Shown: one piece after another, positions 27,338 through 35,739 of the stretch
Layout: every line of letters begins with the position of its first letter
Numbering within the stretch: the first letter of the stretch is position 1
NCBI RefSeq assembly: GCF_030929595.1
Contig: NZ_JAVFVR010000015.1
Location: 1-64,000, forward strand
DNA from: Flavobacterium sp. LHD-85
GTDB lineage: Bacteria > Bacteroidota > Bacteroidia > Flavobacteriales > Flavobacteriaceae
DNA length: 64,000 nt
Direction: 5' to 3'
The notes under the pieces: generated by a model
Seen by the model: only the letters and a program-made list of their open reading frames with translations
Databases searched by the model: none
What the model was told of the DNA's origin: nothing
Made by a program: the position numbers and the translations under genes

Positions 27338-28207
27338 ATGAATAATCAGACAGAAACTCAGAATTGCGATTTTACTTCAGATTTAAAAATGAAGGGATTT
27401 AAAGTGTATCCTATAAATGGGGATTTTAGTAAGGTTCCCGTTTATAGCCGAAGAGACTTTTATAAAATCTGCATCAACACCAGTAAAAGCATCATTCAAT
27501 ACGCTGACCGAGGAATCGAAACCGACGGAACGATTTTGTTTTTCGGTAATCCGATTATTCCGTATTCTTGGGAAACTATTTCTGAGGGATATGAAGGTTA
27601 TGCCTGCGTTTTTACTGAGGAATTTTTTAAAACAAAAGACCGTTCCGAGACCCTTCAGGAATCGCCTTTGTTTAAAATAGGAGGAACACCGATCTTTACT
27701 TTAACGCCTGAGCAAAAAGTATTTATCGATTCGTTATTCCAAAAAATGATCGAAGAATACGAAACCGATTATGCTTTCAAAGACGATTTAATGCGCAGTT
27801 ATGTCAATTTGATTATTCACGAATCCATGAAAATGCAGCCTTCGGAGAACTTCTTTAAACATAAAAATGCTTCTTCGAGAATTACGTCTTTGTTTTTAGA
27901 ATTGCTTGAAAGACAATTTCCAATAGAAACCAAAGATCAGCCGCTGGCTTTAAAAACGCCTCAGGATTATGCGCAAAGCCTTTCTGTGCATGTGAATCAT
28001 TTAAATCGTTCTGTAAAAGAAGTTACAGGAAAACCAACTACGGCACATATTACAGAAAGAGTGGTTAACGAAGCAAAAGCTTTGCTCCAGCACACAGATT
28101 GGAGTATTTCTGATATTGGCTATTCGCTTGGATTTGAATATCCAAGTTATTTCAATAATTATTTTAAAAGACTTACAGGAACGGTTCCAAAATCGCTTCG
28201 AATGTAA
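27338..28207 (+). CDS. AraC-family transcriptional regulator
   Basis: A 289-residue protein with an N-terminal cupin-like sensing half and a C-terminal double helix-turn-helix. The first HTH is AQSLSVHVNHLNRSVKEVTG; the second is the AraC signature WSISDIGYSLGFEYPSYFNNYFKR with the usual GTVPKSLR end. An alternative start at 27389 would drop 17 residues. It precedes cupin, alcohol dehydrogenase and aldo/keto reductase genes and probably controls them (inference from order). Confidence 0.92.
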   Translation: MNNQTETQNCDFTSDLKMKGFKVYPINGDFSKVPVYSRRDFYKICINTSKSIIQYADRGIETDGTILFFGNPIIPYSWETISEGYEGYACVFTEEFFKTKDRSETLQESPLFKIGGTPIFTLTPEQKVFIDSLFQKMIEEYETDYAFKDDLMRSYVNLIIHESMKMQPSENFFKHKNASSRITSLFLELLERQFPIETKDQPLALKTPQDYAQSLSVHVNHLNRSVKEVTGKPTTAHITERVVNEAKALLQHTDWSISDIGYSLGFEYPSYFNNYFKRLTGTVPKSLRM

Positions 28208-28516
28208 ATTGTTTCAATTTCTTAATTTTTTGTTTGAATATTGTTATTTCGACATTGCACTATTGTACTACATTTGCCTTGAAATAAACAACGAATCTTT
28301 GTATCAGTTTTTTTAATGACTAAATAACACTTCACAAAAGCATGCTCCGCTTTGCATTTAGTTTTAAATTTTGATAATAGAAAAAATATAAAATTTTTAA
28401 AGTATTAATTAAAATCAATAATCTCCTTCTATAAGAGATTCGATGTACTGATTATTTCATTCAAATAAGCTTATAAGAATTTTTAAATTAATTATTAACC
28501 AAAAAAAATCGAAATT
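28208..28516. other. AT-rich intergenic region
   Basis: No gene is seen. A TACATTTG box matching TAnnTTTG lies at 28268-28275, about 240 bases before the cupin gene. A weak hairpin AATCTC/GAGATT is at 28420-28440. Confidence 0.4.
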
Positions 28517-28924
28517 ATGTCGACACAATTCACTGCCGTAACCGAAGAAGGTAAAATTCCAAATACTTATATGACAGGCGAAGTGTCATATAAGAAGCAG
28601 ACAAGCGAAATTCACCCAGAAAACACAGTTATAAAAGATGTTTCTTTTGAGCCTGGTGCAAGAAGCAATTGGCGTATTAATGCAAGTCTGCAATTGATTA
28701 TTGTAACCAATGGAGCTGGGTATTACCAAGAAAGAGGCGGACAAATTAATCTTATCGAAAAAGGAAAAGTAATCACAGTTTTACCTGGAATAGAGCACTG
28801 GTACGGAGCAACACCAACGACTAAATATTCTCATATTACTATTGTCACAGAGGTAGATAAAGGTCATGGAACTTGGCTGGATAGCGTTAGCGATGAAGAA
28901 TATTATTCTTTTGAAAGATGCTAA
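28517..28924 (+). CDS. Single-domain cupin protein with a degenerate metal site
   Basis: A 135-residue cupin of the type found with carboxymuconolactone decarboxylases and oxidoreductases. The fold is clear (VSFEPGARSNWRINASLQ, LPGIEHWYGATPTTKYSHI). In the first cupin motif the usual W-H-T-H metal ligands are replaced by W-R-I-N; only the His of the second motif (EHWYGATP) remains. Metal-dependent catalysis is therefore doubtful, and a binding or structural role is possible. It lies between the AraC regulator and two reductases. Confidence 0.85.
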   Translation: MSTQFTAVTEEGKIPNTYMTGEVSYKKQTSEIHPENTVIKDVSFEPGARSNWRINASLQLIIVTNGAGYYQERGGQINLIEKGKVITVLPGIEHWYGATPTTKYSHITIVTEVDKGHGTWLDSVSDEEYYSFERC

Positions 28925-29085
28925 GGTTCTAAGATCCTGAGATTCTAAGTTTTTTTTACGCAGATTTTACTGATTTATAACAGATTATATTTTTTGGTTA
29001 GATTAAAATAATCGAAATTTATATAACTAATTGTAAATCAGTACAAGTCAGCTGGATCTCTATTGCAATTTTTCAACGGTCTACA

Positions 29086-29141
29086 ACTTGAAACTTGAAA
29101 CTTGAAACTTGAAACATGAAACATGAAACATGAAACATGAA
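29086..29141. repeat. Eight tandem 7-bp units
   Basis: Four copies of ACTTGAA are followed directly by four copies of ACATGAA, 56 bases in all, shortly before the alcohol dehydrogenase gene. A simple-sequence tract of this kind can change length by slippage. Confidence 0.95.
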
Positions 29142-29170
29142 ACAAAAAAACTATAAACAACAATAAAATT

Positions 29171-30223
29171 ATGGAAACAAAAAACATTAAAGCCTTTGGT
29201 ACCGAAGCTGCCGAAGCACCATTAAAAACTTTAGATATTAAAAGAAGAGCTGTACAGGCGCATGACGTAGAAATCGAAATTTTATATTGCGGAATCTGCC
29301 ATTCCGATTTGCACTCAGCTAGAAATGAGTGGCATGGTACAATGTATCCAATTGTTCCTGGACACGAAATTGTAGGTAGAGTGGTAAAAGTTGGCGATCA
29401 CGTAAAAAACTTTAAAGTTGGTCAATTAGCAGGAGTAGGCTGTATGGTTGATTCTTGTAGAGAATGTGATCATTGCAAAAATGATTTAGAGCAATATTGT
29501 GATGAAGGAAGCATTCTAACATTCAATTCACCAGACAAACATTTAGGCGGACATACTTTTGGAGGTTATTCTCAAAGTATTGTTGTTGATGAAAATTATG
29601 TATTGCACATTTCAGATAAATTGGATCTTGCTGGAGTTGCGCCTTTATTATGCGCAGGAATTACAACTTATTCTCCGTTAAAACATTGGAAAGTTGGACC
29701 TGGTCAAAAAGTGGGTATTGTCGGAATTGGAGGTTTAGGACATATGGGAATCAAATTAGCGAAAGCTATGGGAGCTCATGTAGTTGTTTTAACCACTTCT
29801 TTATCTAAAGTCGAAGATGCAAAACGTTTGGGTGCAGATGAGGTTATTTTGTCTACAGATCCTGAACAAATGGCAAAACATGCTAAAAGCTTAAACTTTA
29901 TTTTAGATTGCGTTTCAGCAGAACACAGTATCGATTCTTACTTAAATTTATTAAAAGTAGACGGAACTTTAACGCTAGTTGGCGCGCCAATGGATCCGCT
30001 TCCTGTAACTTCTTTCAGCCTTATTTTAGGAAGAAGAAGCTTCGCTGGTTCTGCCATTGGAGGAATCGCAGAAACTCAAGAAATGCTTGATTTCTGTGCA
30101 GAGCATAACATTACAGCAGACGTAGAAGTAATTGGCGTAAATGATGTAAATGACGCTTACGAAAGATTATTAAAAGGAGATATCAAATATCGTTTTGTGA
30201 TTGATATGGCTTCTTTGAAATAA
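29171..30223 (+). CDS. Zinc-dependent alcohol/aldehyde dehydrogenase (CAD/YahK type)
   Basis: A 350-residue medium-chain dehydrogenase. Catalytic zinc ligands are in CGICHSDLH and PGHEIVGRV; the structural zinc cluster is CRECDHCKNDLEQYC; the Rossmann motif is GIGGLGHMGIK. Its pattern is that of the YahK/AdhC aldehyde reductase subgroup, which reduces aldehydes with NADPH. It is followed by an aldo/keto reductase 121 bases later, suggesting a shared role in aldehyde or ketone clearance. Confidence 0.93.
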   Translation: METKNIKAFGTEAAEAPLKTLDIKRRAVQAHDVEIEILYCGICHSDLHSARNEWHGTMYPIVPGHEIVGRVVKVGDHVKNFKVGQLAGVGCMVDSCRECDHCKNDLEQYCDEGSILTFNSPDKHLGGHTFGGYSQSIVVDENYVLHISDKLDLAGVAPLLCAGITTYSPLKHWKVGPGQKVGIVGIGGLGHMGIKLAKAMGAHVVVLTTSLSKVEDAKRLGADEVILSTDPEQMAKHAKSLNFILDCVSAEHSIDSYLNLLKVDGTLTLVGAPMDPLPVTSFSLILGRRSFAGSAIGGIAETQEMLDFCAEHNITADVEVIGVNDVNDAYERLLKGDIKYRFVIDMASLK

Positions 30224-30227
30224 GGTT

Positions 30228-30335
30228 CAAAGCGACAAAGGTTCAGAGTGGCAAAGGTTTCTAATCTTTGTGCTGAAAAGGGGTAGAGAGGAAAAACCTT
30301 TGTGCCTGTGTCCCTCTGAACCTTTGCACCTAAAA
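30228..30335. repeat. CAAAGG-type intergenic inverted repeat
   Basis: Left words GACAAAGGTTCAGAG and GGCAAAGGTTT are mirrored by AAACCTTTGTGCC and CTCTGAACCTTTG just before the aldo/keto reductase. The same family forms the edges of the 412-bp units near 20-21 kb. Confidence 0.7.
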
Positions 30336-30344
30336 AAGAAAAAA

Positions 30345-31328
30345 ATGAAAACACGTAAACTAGGAAATAGCAGCTTAGAAGTCTCAGCTTTGGGACTTGG
30401 CTGCATGGGAATGAGTTTTGGTTATGGACCAGCTCATGATAAAAAGGAAATGATAAGTCTGCTTCGCTCGGCTTATGAAAAAGGAATTACTTTTTTTGAT
30501 ACGGCAGAATGTTATGGACCATTTTTGAATGAAGAGCTTTTAGGAGAGGCTTTAGCGCCTTTTAGAGATAAAGTTGTCATTGCAACAAAATTCGGTTTTC
30601 TGGAAGGCGATTCTAAAAAAGGGTTAGATAGCCGTCCAGAATGGATTAGAAAAAGCGTTGAAGGTTCGCTAAAAAGATTAAATACAGATGTTATCGATTT
30701 GTATTATCAGCATCGCGTAGATCCGAATGTGCCAATGGAAGATGTTGCAGGAACTATAAAAGATTTGATTCAGGAAGGAAAAGTAAAACATTTTGGACTT
30801 TCAGAAGCTGGAGTAGAAAGCATTCGTCGTGCACACGCGGTTCAGCCTGTTACAGCGTTGCAAAGCGAATATTCGCTTTGGTGGAGAACTCCAGAAGAAG
30901 AAATTTTTCCGGTTTTAGAAGAATTAGGAATTGGTTTCGTGCCTTTTAGTCCGTTAGGACGAGGTTTTTTAACCGCTAAAATTGATGAAAACACACAGTT
31001 TGACAGCACTGATTTTAGAAATACATTACCGCGTTTCACACCAGAAGCCCGAAAAGTAAATCAAGCTTTGGTAGATTTATTATCTAAAATTGCTGTCGAA
31101 AAAGGAGCAACAAACGCACAAATTGCTCTTGCTTGGATTTTGGCCCAAAAACCTTGGATTGCCCCAATTCCAGGAACTACAAAATTACATCGTTTAGAAG
31201 AAAACTTAGGCGCAGTAGACTTGGAACTTTCAGCACAAGATCTTGCAAAAATCAATGAAGCGGCTTCAAAAATAACAATTGAAGGCTCAAGATACCCAGA
31301 GCATCTTCAGAAGATAGCGGGAAAATAA
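30345..31328 (+). CDS. Aldo/keto reductase
   Basis: 327 residues from ATG 30345. This start gives the canonical MKTRKLGNSSLEVSALGLG N-terminus; an earlier ATG at 30270 lies within an intergenic repeat. Catalytic tetrad candidates are Asp and Tyr in FFDTAECYG, Lys in VVIATKFGF and His in LYYQHRVDP. The NADPH-binding end IPGTTKLHRLEENL is present. It belongs to the YajO/AKR13-like group that reduces aldehydes with NADPH. Confidence 0.92.
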   Translation: MKTRKLGNSSLEVSALGLGCMGMSFGYGPAHDKKEMISLLRSAYEKGITFFDTAECYGPFLNEELLGEALAPFRDKVVIATKFGFLEGDSKKGLDSRPEWIRKSVEGSLKRLNTDVIDLYYQHRVDPNVPMEDVAGTIKDLIQEGKVKHFGLSEAGVESIRRAHAVQPVTALQSEYSLWWRTPEEEIFPVLEELGIGFVPFSPLGRGFLTAKIDENTQFDSTDFRNTLPRFTPEARKVNQALVDLLSKIAVEKGATNAQIALAWILAQKPWIAPIPGTTKLHRLEENLGAVDLELSAQDLAKINEAASKITIEGSRYPEHLQKIAGK

Positions 31329-31331
31329 GTT

Positions 31332-31410
31332 CCTAAGATGCTGAGACACTAAGACTCTAAGTAACTAAGATAAAACTCAGAACCTTAGCAGCTTAGAACC
31401 TTAGCATCTA
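31332..31410. repeat. CTAAG-type inverted repeat
   Basis: CCTAAGATGCTGAGACACTAAG words are mirrored by CTTAGCAGCTTAGAACCTTAG. A second half-element of the same family lies beyond the terminator at 31463-31520. Confidence 0.75.
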
Positions 31411-31416
31411 AAAAAG

Positions 31417-31454
31417 AAACCCCCTCAAGCAATTCAACTCTTGAGGGGGTTTTT
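31417..31454. terminator. Strong bidirectional terminator
   Basis: A 13-bp GC-rich stem AAACCCCCTCAAG/CTTGAGGGGGTTT with a T tail, between the convergent aldo/keto reductase and DUF4142 genes. Confidence 0.9.
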
Positions 31455-31527
31455 AGCAAAGATTTGAGGTTCTTAGACTCAATAGCTTAGAATCTCAGAA
31501 CCTTAGAATCTTAGCGTCTTAATTCAT

Positions 31528-32115
31528 TTACTTTTTATCTAGGTTTTGTTTCAGCAATTTAGCGTGTTCCAAATGTGCTGTTAAACCTGCAATATTGTTA
31601 GATGCCCAAGTTTTTACATCCTCGTCAACGGCATCTTTTGTTGCATCTTGAAGTTTTTTGATCGCTTTTTCGTGACCGTCAATCATCATATCGGCGAATT
31701 TTTTATCAAAATCAACTCCCGATTTTTCGTTTAATTTATTGTATTCTTCTTGTCCTTCTTCAGTTAAAGAGGTTGGAAGAGTAAAGTTTTTTGCTTTTGC
31801 TAAAGCACTTACTTCAGAAGCCGATTTGGTGTGTTCATCAACAAGCATTTTACCAAATTTTTTCACTTCTGGGTTAGTACTTTTTGTTTGTGCCAGTTTG
31901 CCAATTTCGATTTCAGCTAAATTAATTTCGGCTTGATCTACTAAAAATTCGGAGTCATCTTCTTTACTGTCAATAGAATCGAATTTTGCTTCGTTTGCAT
32001 CTTCAGCAACTTCTTTTGGATCCTCCTGTTTGGTTTCGTTTTTACAAGATTGAAGGAATATGATAATAAGTCCTGCTCCTAAAATGGCTTTCCCGGCTAA
32101 TAATAACTTTTTCAT
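31528..32115 (-). CDS. DUF4142 lipoprotein
   Basis: A 195-residue protein with a lipoprotein signal ending IIIFLQSCKNE. An acidic linker and then a DUF4142 ferritin-like four-helix domain follow: FLVDQAEINLAEIEIGKLAQ, KFGKMLVDEHTKSASEV, HEKAIKKLQDATKDA. Family members are periplasmic or outer-membrane attached and often appear in stress clusters. Biochemical activity is not established. It is probably monocistronic. Confidence 0.9.
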   Translation of the reverse strand: MKKLLLAGKAILGAGLIIIFLQSCKNETKQEDPKEVAEDANEAKFDSIDSKEDDSEFLVDQAEINLAEIEIGKLAQTKSTNPEVKKFGKMLVDEHTKSASEVSALAKAKNFTLPTSLTEEGQEEYNKLNEKSGVDFDKKFADMMIDGHEKAIKKLQDATKDAVDEDVKTWASNNIAGLTAHLEHAKLLKQNLDKK

Positions 32116-32306
32116 GATTTTAATAGTTTAAATGTTATAATGTAAAATTATGGAGTAGATACAGGAATGTCTTACAGGATTTTTAGAGATTGTTATAGGA
32201 TTAAGATGTGCAAAAATCATGTTTCTCATATTAGAAAATTGATTTATTAAAATATTATATATTTTAGCTTAAAAATTAACTATCAAAAAACTTTAAAAAC
32301 TAATCT

Positions 32307-32915
32307 ATGATTCGAAATTTATTCTTGTCAATATTTACTTTCTTATGTGTTGTAACATTTTCAAAACTAACGGCTCAGCAATTAACGTTTATTCCAAATA
32401 AAACAGATAAAGGACTAATCTTCGGGTCAATTACATTTCCAAAAGAAAAAGCACATTTTAATGAGTATTTTATACAGATTAGTTATAAAGCTGCGGATGA
32501 AAAAACTGCAAGAAAAAATTTTAAGGAAGTACATATTAGTCCAGCTCAAATTTTCAAAATGAAGCACAAGGGAGAGTTAGATAATGGGCTTACCTATCTT
32601 TTTGCAATTGAAAGACCTGAAGGAGAAAATGAAATAATTGGAATTCGACTTTTTTCTAATAGTGGTTTTGCAATACTTCAAAAAAATAGTGGATTGGGAG
32701 GTTTTTCAATTCCATTTAAAGTAAAGAAAGGTGAAATTTTATATATTGGAAATATATTATTTAATGAATATGCTGAAAAGGGTGAGGTGGCTGTAAGCTA
32801 TCAAAATAACTTTGAAAAAGATTTGGCAGGTATAAAAAAAGCACAAAAATATGTCTATTGGGATGGAGCAAAAGAAGATCAATCAATAAAAATCTCTTAT
32901 AAAAAAGAAGATTAA
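32307..32915 (+). CDS. Secreted hypothetical protein
   Basis: A 202-residue protein with signal peptide FLSIFTFLCVVTFSKLTAQ and no other membrane segment. The mature part is beta-rich (LIFGSITFPKEKAHFNEYFI, GFAILQKNSGLGGFSIPFKV), suggesting a beta-sandwich, with a charged C-terminus. I do not recognise a family. A terminator follows. Confidence 0.65.
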   Translation: MIRNLFLSIFTFLCVVTFSKLTAQQLTFIPNKTDKGLIFGSITFPKEKAHFNEYFIQISYKAADEKTARKNFKEVHISPAQIFKMKHKGELDNGLTYLFAIERPEGENEIIGIRLFSNSGFAILQKNSGLGGFSIPFKVKKGEILYIGNILFNEYAEKGEVAVSYQNNFEKDLAGIKKAQKYVYWDGAKEDQSIKISYKKED

Positions 32916-32938
32916 TATTTTTTAAATTTAAAATAATT

Positions 32939-32974
32939 AAAATCCTAACTCTAAAAGAGTTGGGATTTTTTTTT
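32939..32974 (+). terminator. Intrinsic terminator
   Basis: Stem AATCCTAACTCT/AGAGTTGGGATT (with G-T pairs) followed by about nine T residues. Confidence 0.85.
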
Positions 32975-33094
32975 GCTAACATTTCAGATTTTACAGAAAA
33001 TACAAATTTATATTTCTCCTTTCATAATTCCCATCCCACAAATATGAAATTTGAGACCAAAATTCTATAACATAAAATATTGAGTTAATGATGA

Positions 33095-33134
33095 ATTTTG
33101 ACATAACAGATTTCGACATATGAAATGTCAAAAT
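33095..33134. repeat. Small inverted repeat upstream of the Rho_N-like gene
   Basis: ATTTTGACAT (33095-33104) pairs with ATGTCAAAAT (33125-33134). It lies 25 bases before the next start codon and could be an operator. Confidence 0.55.
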
Positions 33135-33158
33135 GTTAACCCTATAAAATTTAAAGTC

Positions 33159-33398
33159 ATGCCAGATCCAAGAATTAAAAATGAAAAGCAGTATGAAGCA
33201 TTGGTGAAAAAAGGATACAGCAAAGAAAAATCGGCTCGTATTGCCAACACGCCAGATGCAGGAAAAAAAGGCGGAGAAGCGAAGCCTTATGACGAATGGA
33301 CAAAAGACGAACTTTTAAAACAAGCGAGTAGAGTAGGCATAAAAGGAAGATCTTATATGAACAAAAAAGATTTAATCTACTCTTTAAGAAATAACTAA
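33159..33398 (+). CDS. Small basic protein with a Rho_N/SAP-like C-terminal motif
   Basis: 79 residues from ATG 33159; the upstream ATG at 33120 overlaps an inverted repeat and adds unrelated sequence. The first half, DPRIKNEKQYEALVKKGYSK then KSARIANTP, resembles DUF7218-type stress proteins. The second half (DEWTKDELLKQASRVGIKG then MNKKDLIYSLR) is a helix-extended-helix fold as in Rho N-termini, which binds nucleic acid. It lies 42 bases before topoisomerase IB, so the two are likely co-transcribed. Confidence 0.8.
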   Translation: MPDPRIKNEKQYEALVKKGYSKEKSARIANTPDAGKKGGEAKPYDEWTKDELLKQASRVGIKGRSYMNKKDLIYSLRNN

Positions 33399-33440
33399 AG
33401 TTTAAGTCAGAACTATTTGTGCGATAAAAATTTGAATATC

Positions 33441-34535
33441 ATGAATGCTGCGAGAAAAGAACTTTTAATGGATCAATTGATAAAAGCGCCACATCTAGTA
33501 ATTGAAAAACTGGATTTGGAATATATCAATGATCATCAATTAACAATCGTACGTTGCCGCGAGGGAGAAAATTTCGTTTATAAAAAGAACGGAAAAAATG
33601 TAAAAAGCAAACATGAAATTAAACGCATTAATAGTCTGGTTCTTCCGCCAGCTTGGGAAAATGTTCGTATCACAGATGTTACAAACGGACACTTGCAAGC
33701 CGTAGGAACAGATGATAAAAATAGAAAACAATATCGATATCATCCAAAATGGAATTTGATTCGCAATCAGACCAAGTTTTATAAAATTGCTGAATTTGGA
33801 TCTAAGCTTCCCGCCATTAGAAAACAAGTTGATCTTGATTTGGAGAAGAAGGAATGGTCTAAGGAAAAAGTAACTGCTTTGGTAATTCGATTAATGGAAG
33901 AAACGCATATTAGAATCGGAAATGAGAAATATGCCAAAGACAATAAATCGTACGGACTTTCGACTTTAAGAAAACGCCACATCAACATCAATAGAAATTC
34001 GCTTCGATTTGAGTTTGTGGGCAAAAAAGGAAAACAGCATACCATTACGACCCGAAATAAACAATTGATAAAATTGGTAAGCCGATGCGAAGAAATTCCG
34101 GGTTGGGAAGTTTTTAAATATTATGATAAAAACGGTGAGAAAAAAGTACTGGACAGTCATATGGTCAATGAATATCTGCATAATATTTCGGGAGAATATT
34201 TCAGCGCGAAAGATTTTAGAACCTGGGCAGCATCGATTATTTTCTTCGAAAGTTTAATGGAAATAGGAGTGACTTCAGATGAAAAAGAAATGAAACAGAA
34301 TATCATAACTGCTTTTGATCTGACAGCCGAAGCGCTCGGAAACACCAGAAAAGTATGCAAAGATTATTACGTTCATCCGCTTTTAATTTCGACTTATGAA
34401 GATGGTTCTATTCAGGAGTATTTTGATAAGGCAAAAAATAGCCGAAGCACTAAAAAGTATTTTACAAAATCAGAAATCGCATTCTCTGAATTGATTCAGA
34501 ATTATGAGGTCAATTTAGAAGCATCTTGTCAATAA
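33441..34535 (+). CDS. DNA topoisomerase IB (poxvirus/bacterial type)
   Basis: About 364 residues from ATG 33441; a TTG at 33417 would add eight. The catalytic domain has the RIGNEKYAKDNKSYGLSTLR segment, the KGKQHTI lysine region, the FSAKDFRTWAAS block and the active-site Tyr310 in KDYYVHPLL. It nicks and rejoins one strand through a 3'-phosphotyrosine and relaxes supercoils. In bacteria it is accessory and often sits among stress genes, as here after a Rho_N-like protein and before DUF1328. Confidence 0.92.
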   Translation: MNAARKELLMDQLIKAPHLVIEKLDLEYINDHQLTIVRCREGENFVYKKNGKNVKSKHEIKRINSLVLPPAWENVRITDVTNGHLQAVGTDDKNRKQYRYHPKWNLIRNQTKFYKIAEFGSKLPAIRKQVDLDLEKKEWSKEKVTALVIRLMEETHIRIGNEKYAKDNKSYGLSTLRKRHININRNSLRFEFVGKKGKQHTITTRNKQLIKLVSRCEEIPGWEVFKYYDKNGEKKVLDSHMVNEYLHNISGEYFSAKDFRTWAASIIFFESLMEIGVTSDEKEMKQNIITAFDLTAEALGNTRKVCKDYYVHPLLISTYEDGSIQEYFDKAKNSRSTKKYFTKSEIAFSELIQNYEVNLEASCQ

Positions 34536-34615
34536 AAAGAGTTTGAGCATCTCTCCAAAAGCTTAAAAAAGTTTGAAATACAAACAAAATCATTATTAAC
34601 TAAAAAACTATTATT

Positions 34616-34777
34616 ATGTTACGTTGGACAGTCACTTTTATTATTCTAGCCATAGTGGCGGGAATATTTGGTTTCGGTGGTATTGCCGCTGGAGCTGCTA
34701 GTATAGCTAAAATTTTATTCTTTATATTTTTAGTTCTTTTCGTTATTTCTTTAATAAGCGGAAGATCGAGAGTATAA
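34616..34777 (+). CDS. DUF1328 (YtjA-type) small membrane protein
   Basis: 53 residues, mostly two membrane helices: LRWTVTFIILAIVAGIFGFG and IAKILFFIFLVLFVISLISG, ending GRSRV. The WxxxFxxIAIxAxxxGFGGIA pattern is the DUF1328 signature. Family members are small inner-membrane proteins commonly induced in envelope or general stress. It follows topoisomerase IB by 80 bases. Confidence 0.9.
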   Translation: MLRWTVTFIILAIVAGIFGFGGIAAGAASIAKILFFIFLVLFVISLISGRSRV

Positions 34778-34802
34778 GAAGAATAGATATAGAACAGATT
34801 AA

Positions 34803-34832
34803 AACGGCACATTCATTTGGAATGTGTCGTTT
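34803..34832 (+). terminator. Hairpin after the DUF1328 gene
   Basis: ACGGCACATTC and GAATGTGTCGT form an 11-bp stem with one G-T pair, followed by a weak T stretch. Confidence 0.6.
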
Positions 34833-34910
34833 CTGGTTTTAATAATTCAAAATGGGGATTTCTGTTAAGAATTATTATGGATTAAATAGTTAAATTTTAA
34901 ACTCAAAAAA

Positions 34911-34943
34911 ATCGTCTCGTTGTTTAACGGGACGGTTTTTTAT
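34911..34943. terminator. Terminator between convergent genes
   Basis: ATCGTCTCGTT/AACGGGACGGTT stem followed by six T residues, a run of A residues on the other side; it lies just before the end of the acidic-protein gene. Confidence 0.7.
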
Positions 34944-34955
34944 TTTTTTAAGAAA

Positions 34956-35492
34956 TTAGAATCGGCGAGGATCATCTTCGGGATATTCATCGTCATCATC
35001 TTCTTCTTGGACATCATCTTCAATGTAATCAGTATCATCGTCTTCAATGTCTTCTTCGATATATTCATCTTCATCTTCATCTTCATCTTCATCTTCATCT
35101 TCATCATCCTGATCATCAATGTCTTCTAAAACGTCTTCGGTTTCATTGAAATCAAATTCATCTTCTTTTAAATCTGACGGATTGTCGAATTCGTCATTTT
35201 CATCTTCCAAATCAACTTCGTAAATATCATCAGTATTGTCTTCTAAATCTCTGCCCTTATGAAAATCGTCATTTAAATCGTCCAAATCATCATCGGCAAA
35301 ATCTTCCTGATCTGGATTAGGTCGGTTCGGATTGTAGCCATTTCTTACTGTGTATCCGCGTTCCGCAATTTCACGATTATCGGTGTCCGATTTTTTAAGA
35401 TCATTTTTTAGATCTTCTGCTAGATTTCGGTCATCTGAGAAATGTTCTCTAAAATCTTTATTCGTGCTGTTGTTTTTATCTGTAGTATTCAT
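34956..35492 (-). CDS. Extremely acidic low-complexity protein
   Basis: A 178-residue protein with no signal peptide. Residues 1-60 are polar and mixed; residues 62-178 are dominated by Asp and Glu (runs such as QDDEDEDEDEDEDEDEYIEE), with isolated Arg and Pro. It is presumably disordered and strongly anionic, so it could bind cations or basic proteins or mimic nucleic acid; none of these is shown. The Glu/Asp tract is encoded by a hexanucleotide microsatellite. Neighbours are stress-type genes. A perfect -7 box lies 27 bases upstream. Confidence 0.75.
   Translation of the reverse strand: MNTTDKNNSTNKDFREHFSDDRNLAEDLKNDLKKSDTDNREIAERGYTVRNGYNPNRPNPDQEDFADDDLDDLNDDFHKGRDLEDNTDDIYEVDLEDENDEFDNPSDLKEDEFDFNETEDVLEDIDDQDDEDEDEDEDEDEDEYIEEDIEDDDTDYIEDDVQEEDDDDEYPEDDPRRF
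35064..35105. repeat. Hexanucleotide microsatellite inside a coding sequence
   Basis: Seven perfect copies of TTCATC, read on the coding strand as GATGAA, encode alternating Asp-Glu. Gain or loss of units would keep the reading frame and change only the length of the acidic tract. Confidence 0.95.
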
Positions 35493-35519
35493 GATAGCTG
35501 TTTTTTATGATTATATATA

Positions 35520-35527
35520 CAAAGCTA
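35520..35527 (-). promoter_or_regulatory. -7 promoter box (TAGCTTTG) of the acidic-protein gene
   Basis: Perfect TAnnTTTG on the minus strand, 27 bases before the start codon. No -33 TTG at ideal spacing was seen. Confidence 0.5.
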
Positions 35528-35670
35528 GCATGAAGCTGATAGAATCTATTATAAAATTATAAAGCGTAATTCTATAATTAACAGGTGTTTATGGTAGGGT
35601 CTTAATTTGAAATCATATAACCCGCCTCATAGACGAGGAGTATTTATTATTCTATTAATTGAAAAAAAAT

Positions 35671-35720
35671 AACCACAAAGAACAAAAGATAAATTTCTTT
35701 GCATTCTTTGCGGTTAAAAA
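35671..35720. repeat. AACCACAAAG-type intergenic inverted repeat
   Basis: AACCACAAAGAACAAAAGA (from about 35671) is mirrored by TCTTTGCATTCTTTGCGGTT ending near 35717. It belongs to the family that also appears within czcC- and czcB-like genes at 56-57 kb. Confidence 0.75.
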
Positions 35721-35739
35721 AACTTTCTATTAGAAAATA

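Noticed and set aside
34920..35129. 69-codon plus-strand frame of Ile and Phe residues
   Set aside because: It is the reverse complement of the GATGAA-rich acidic gene; the composition is an artefact of that repeat.
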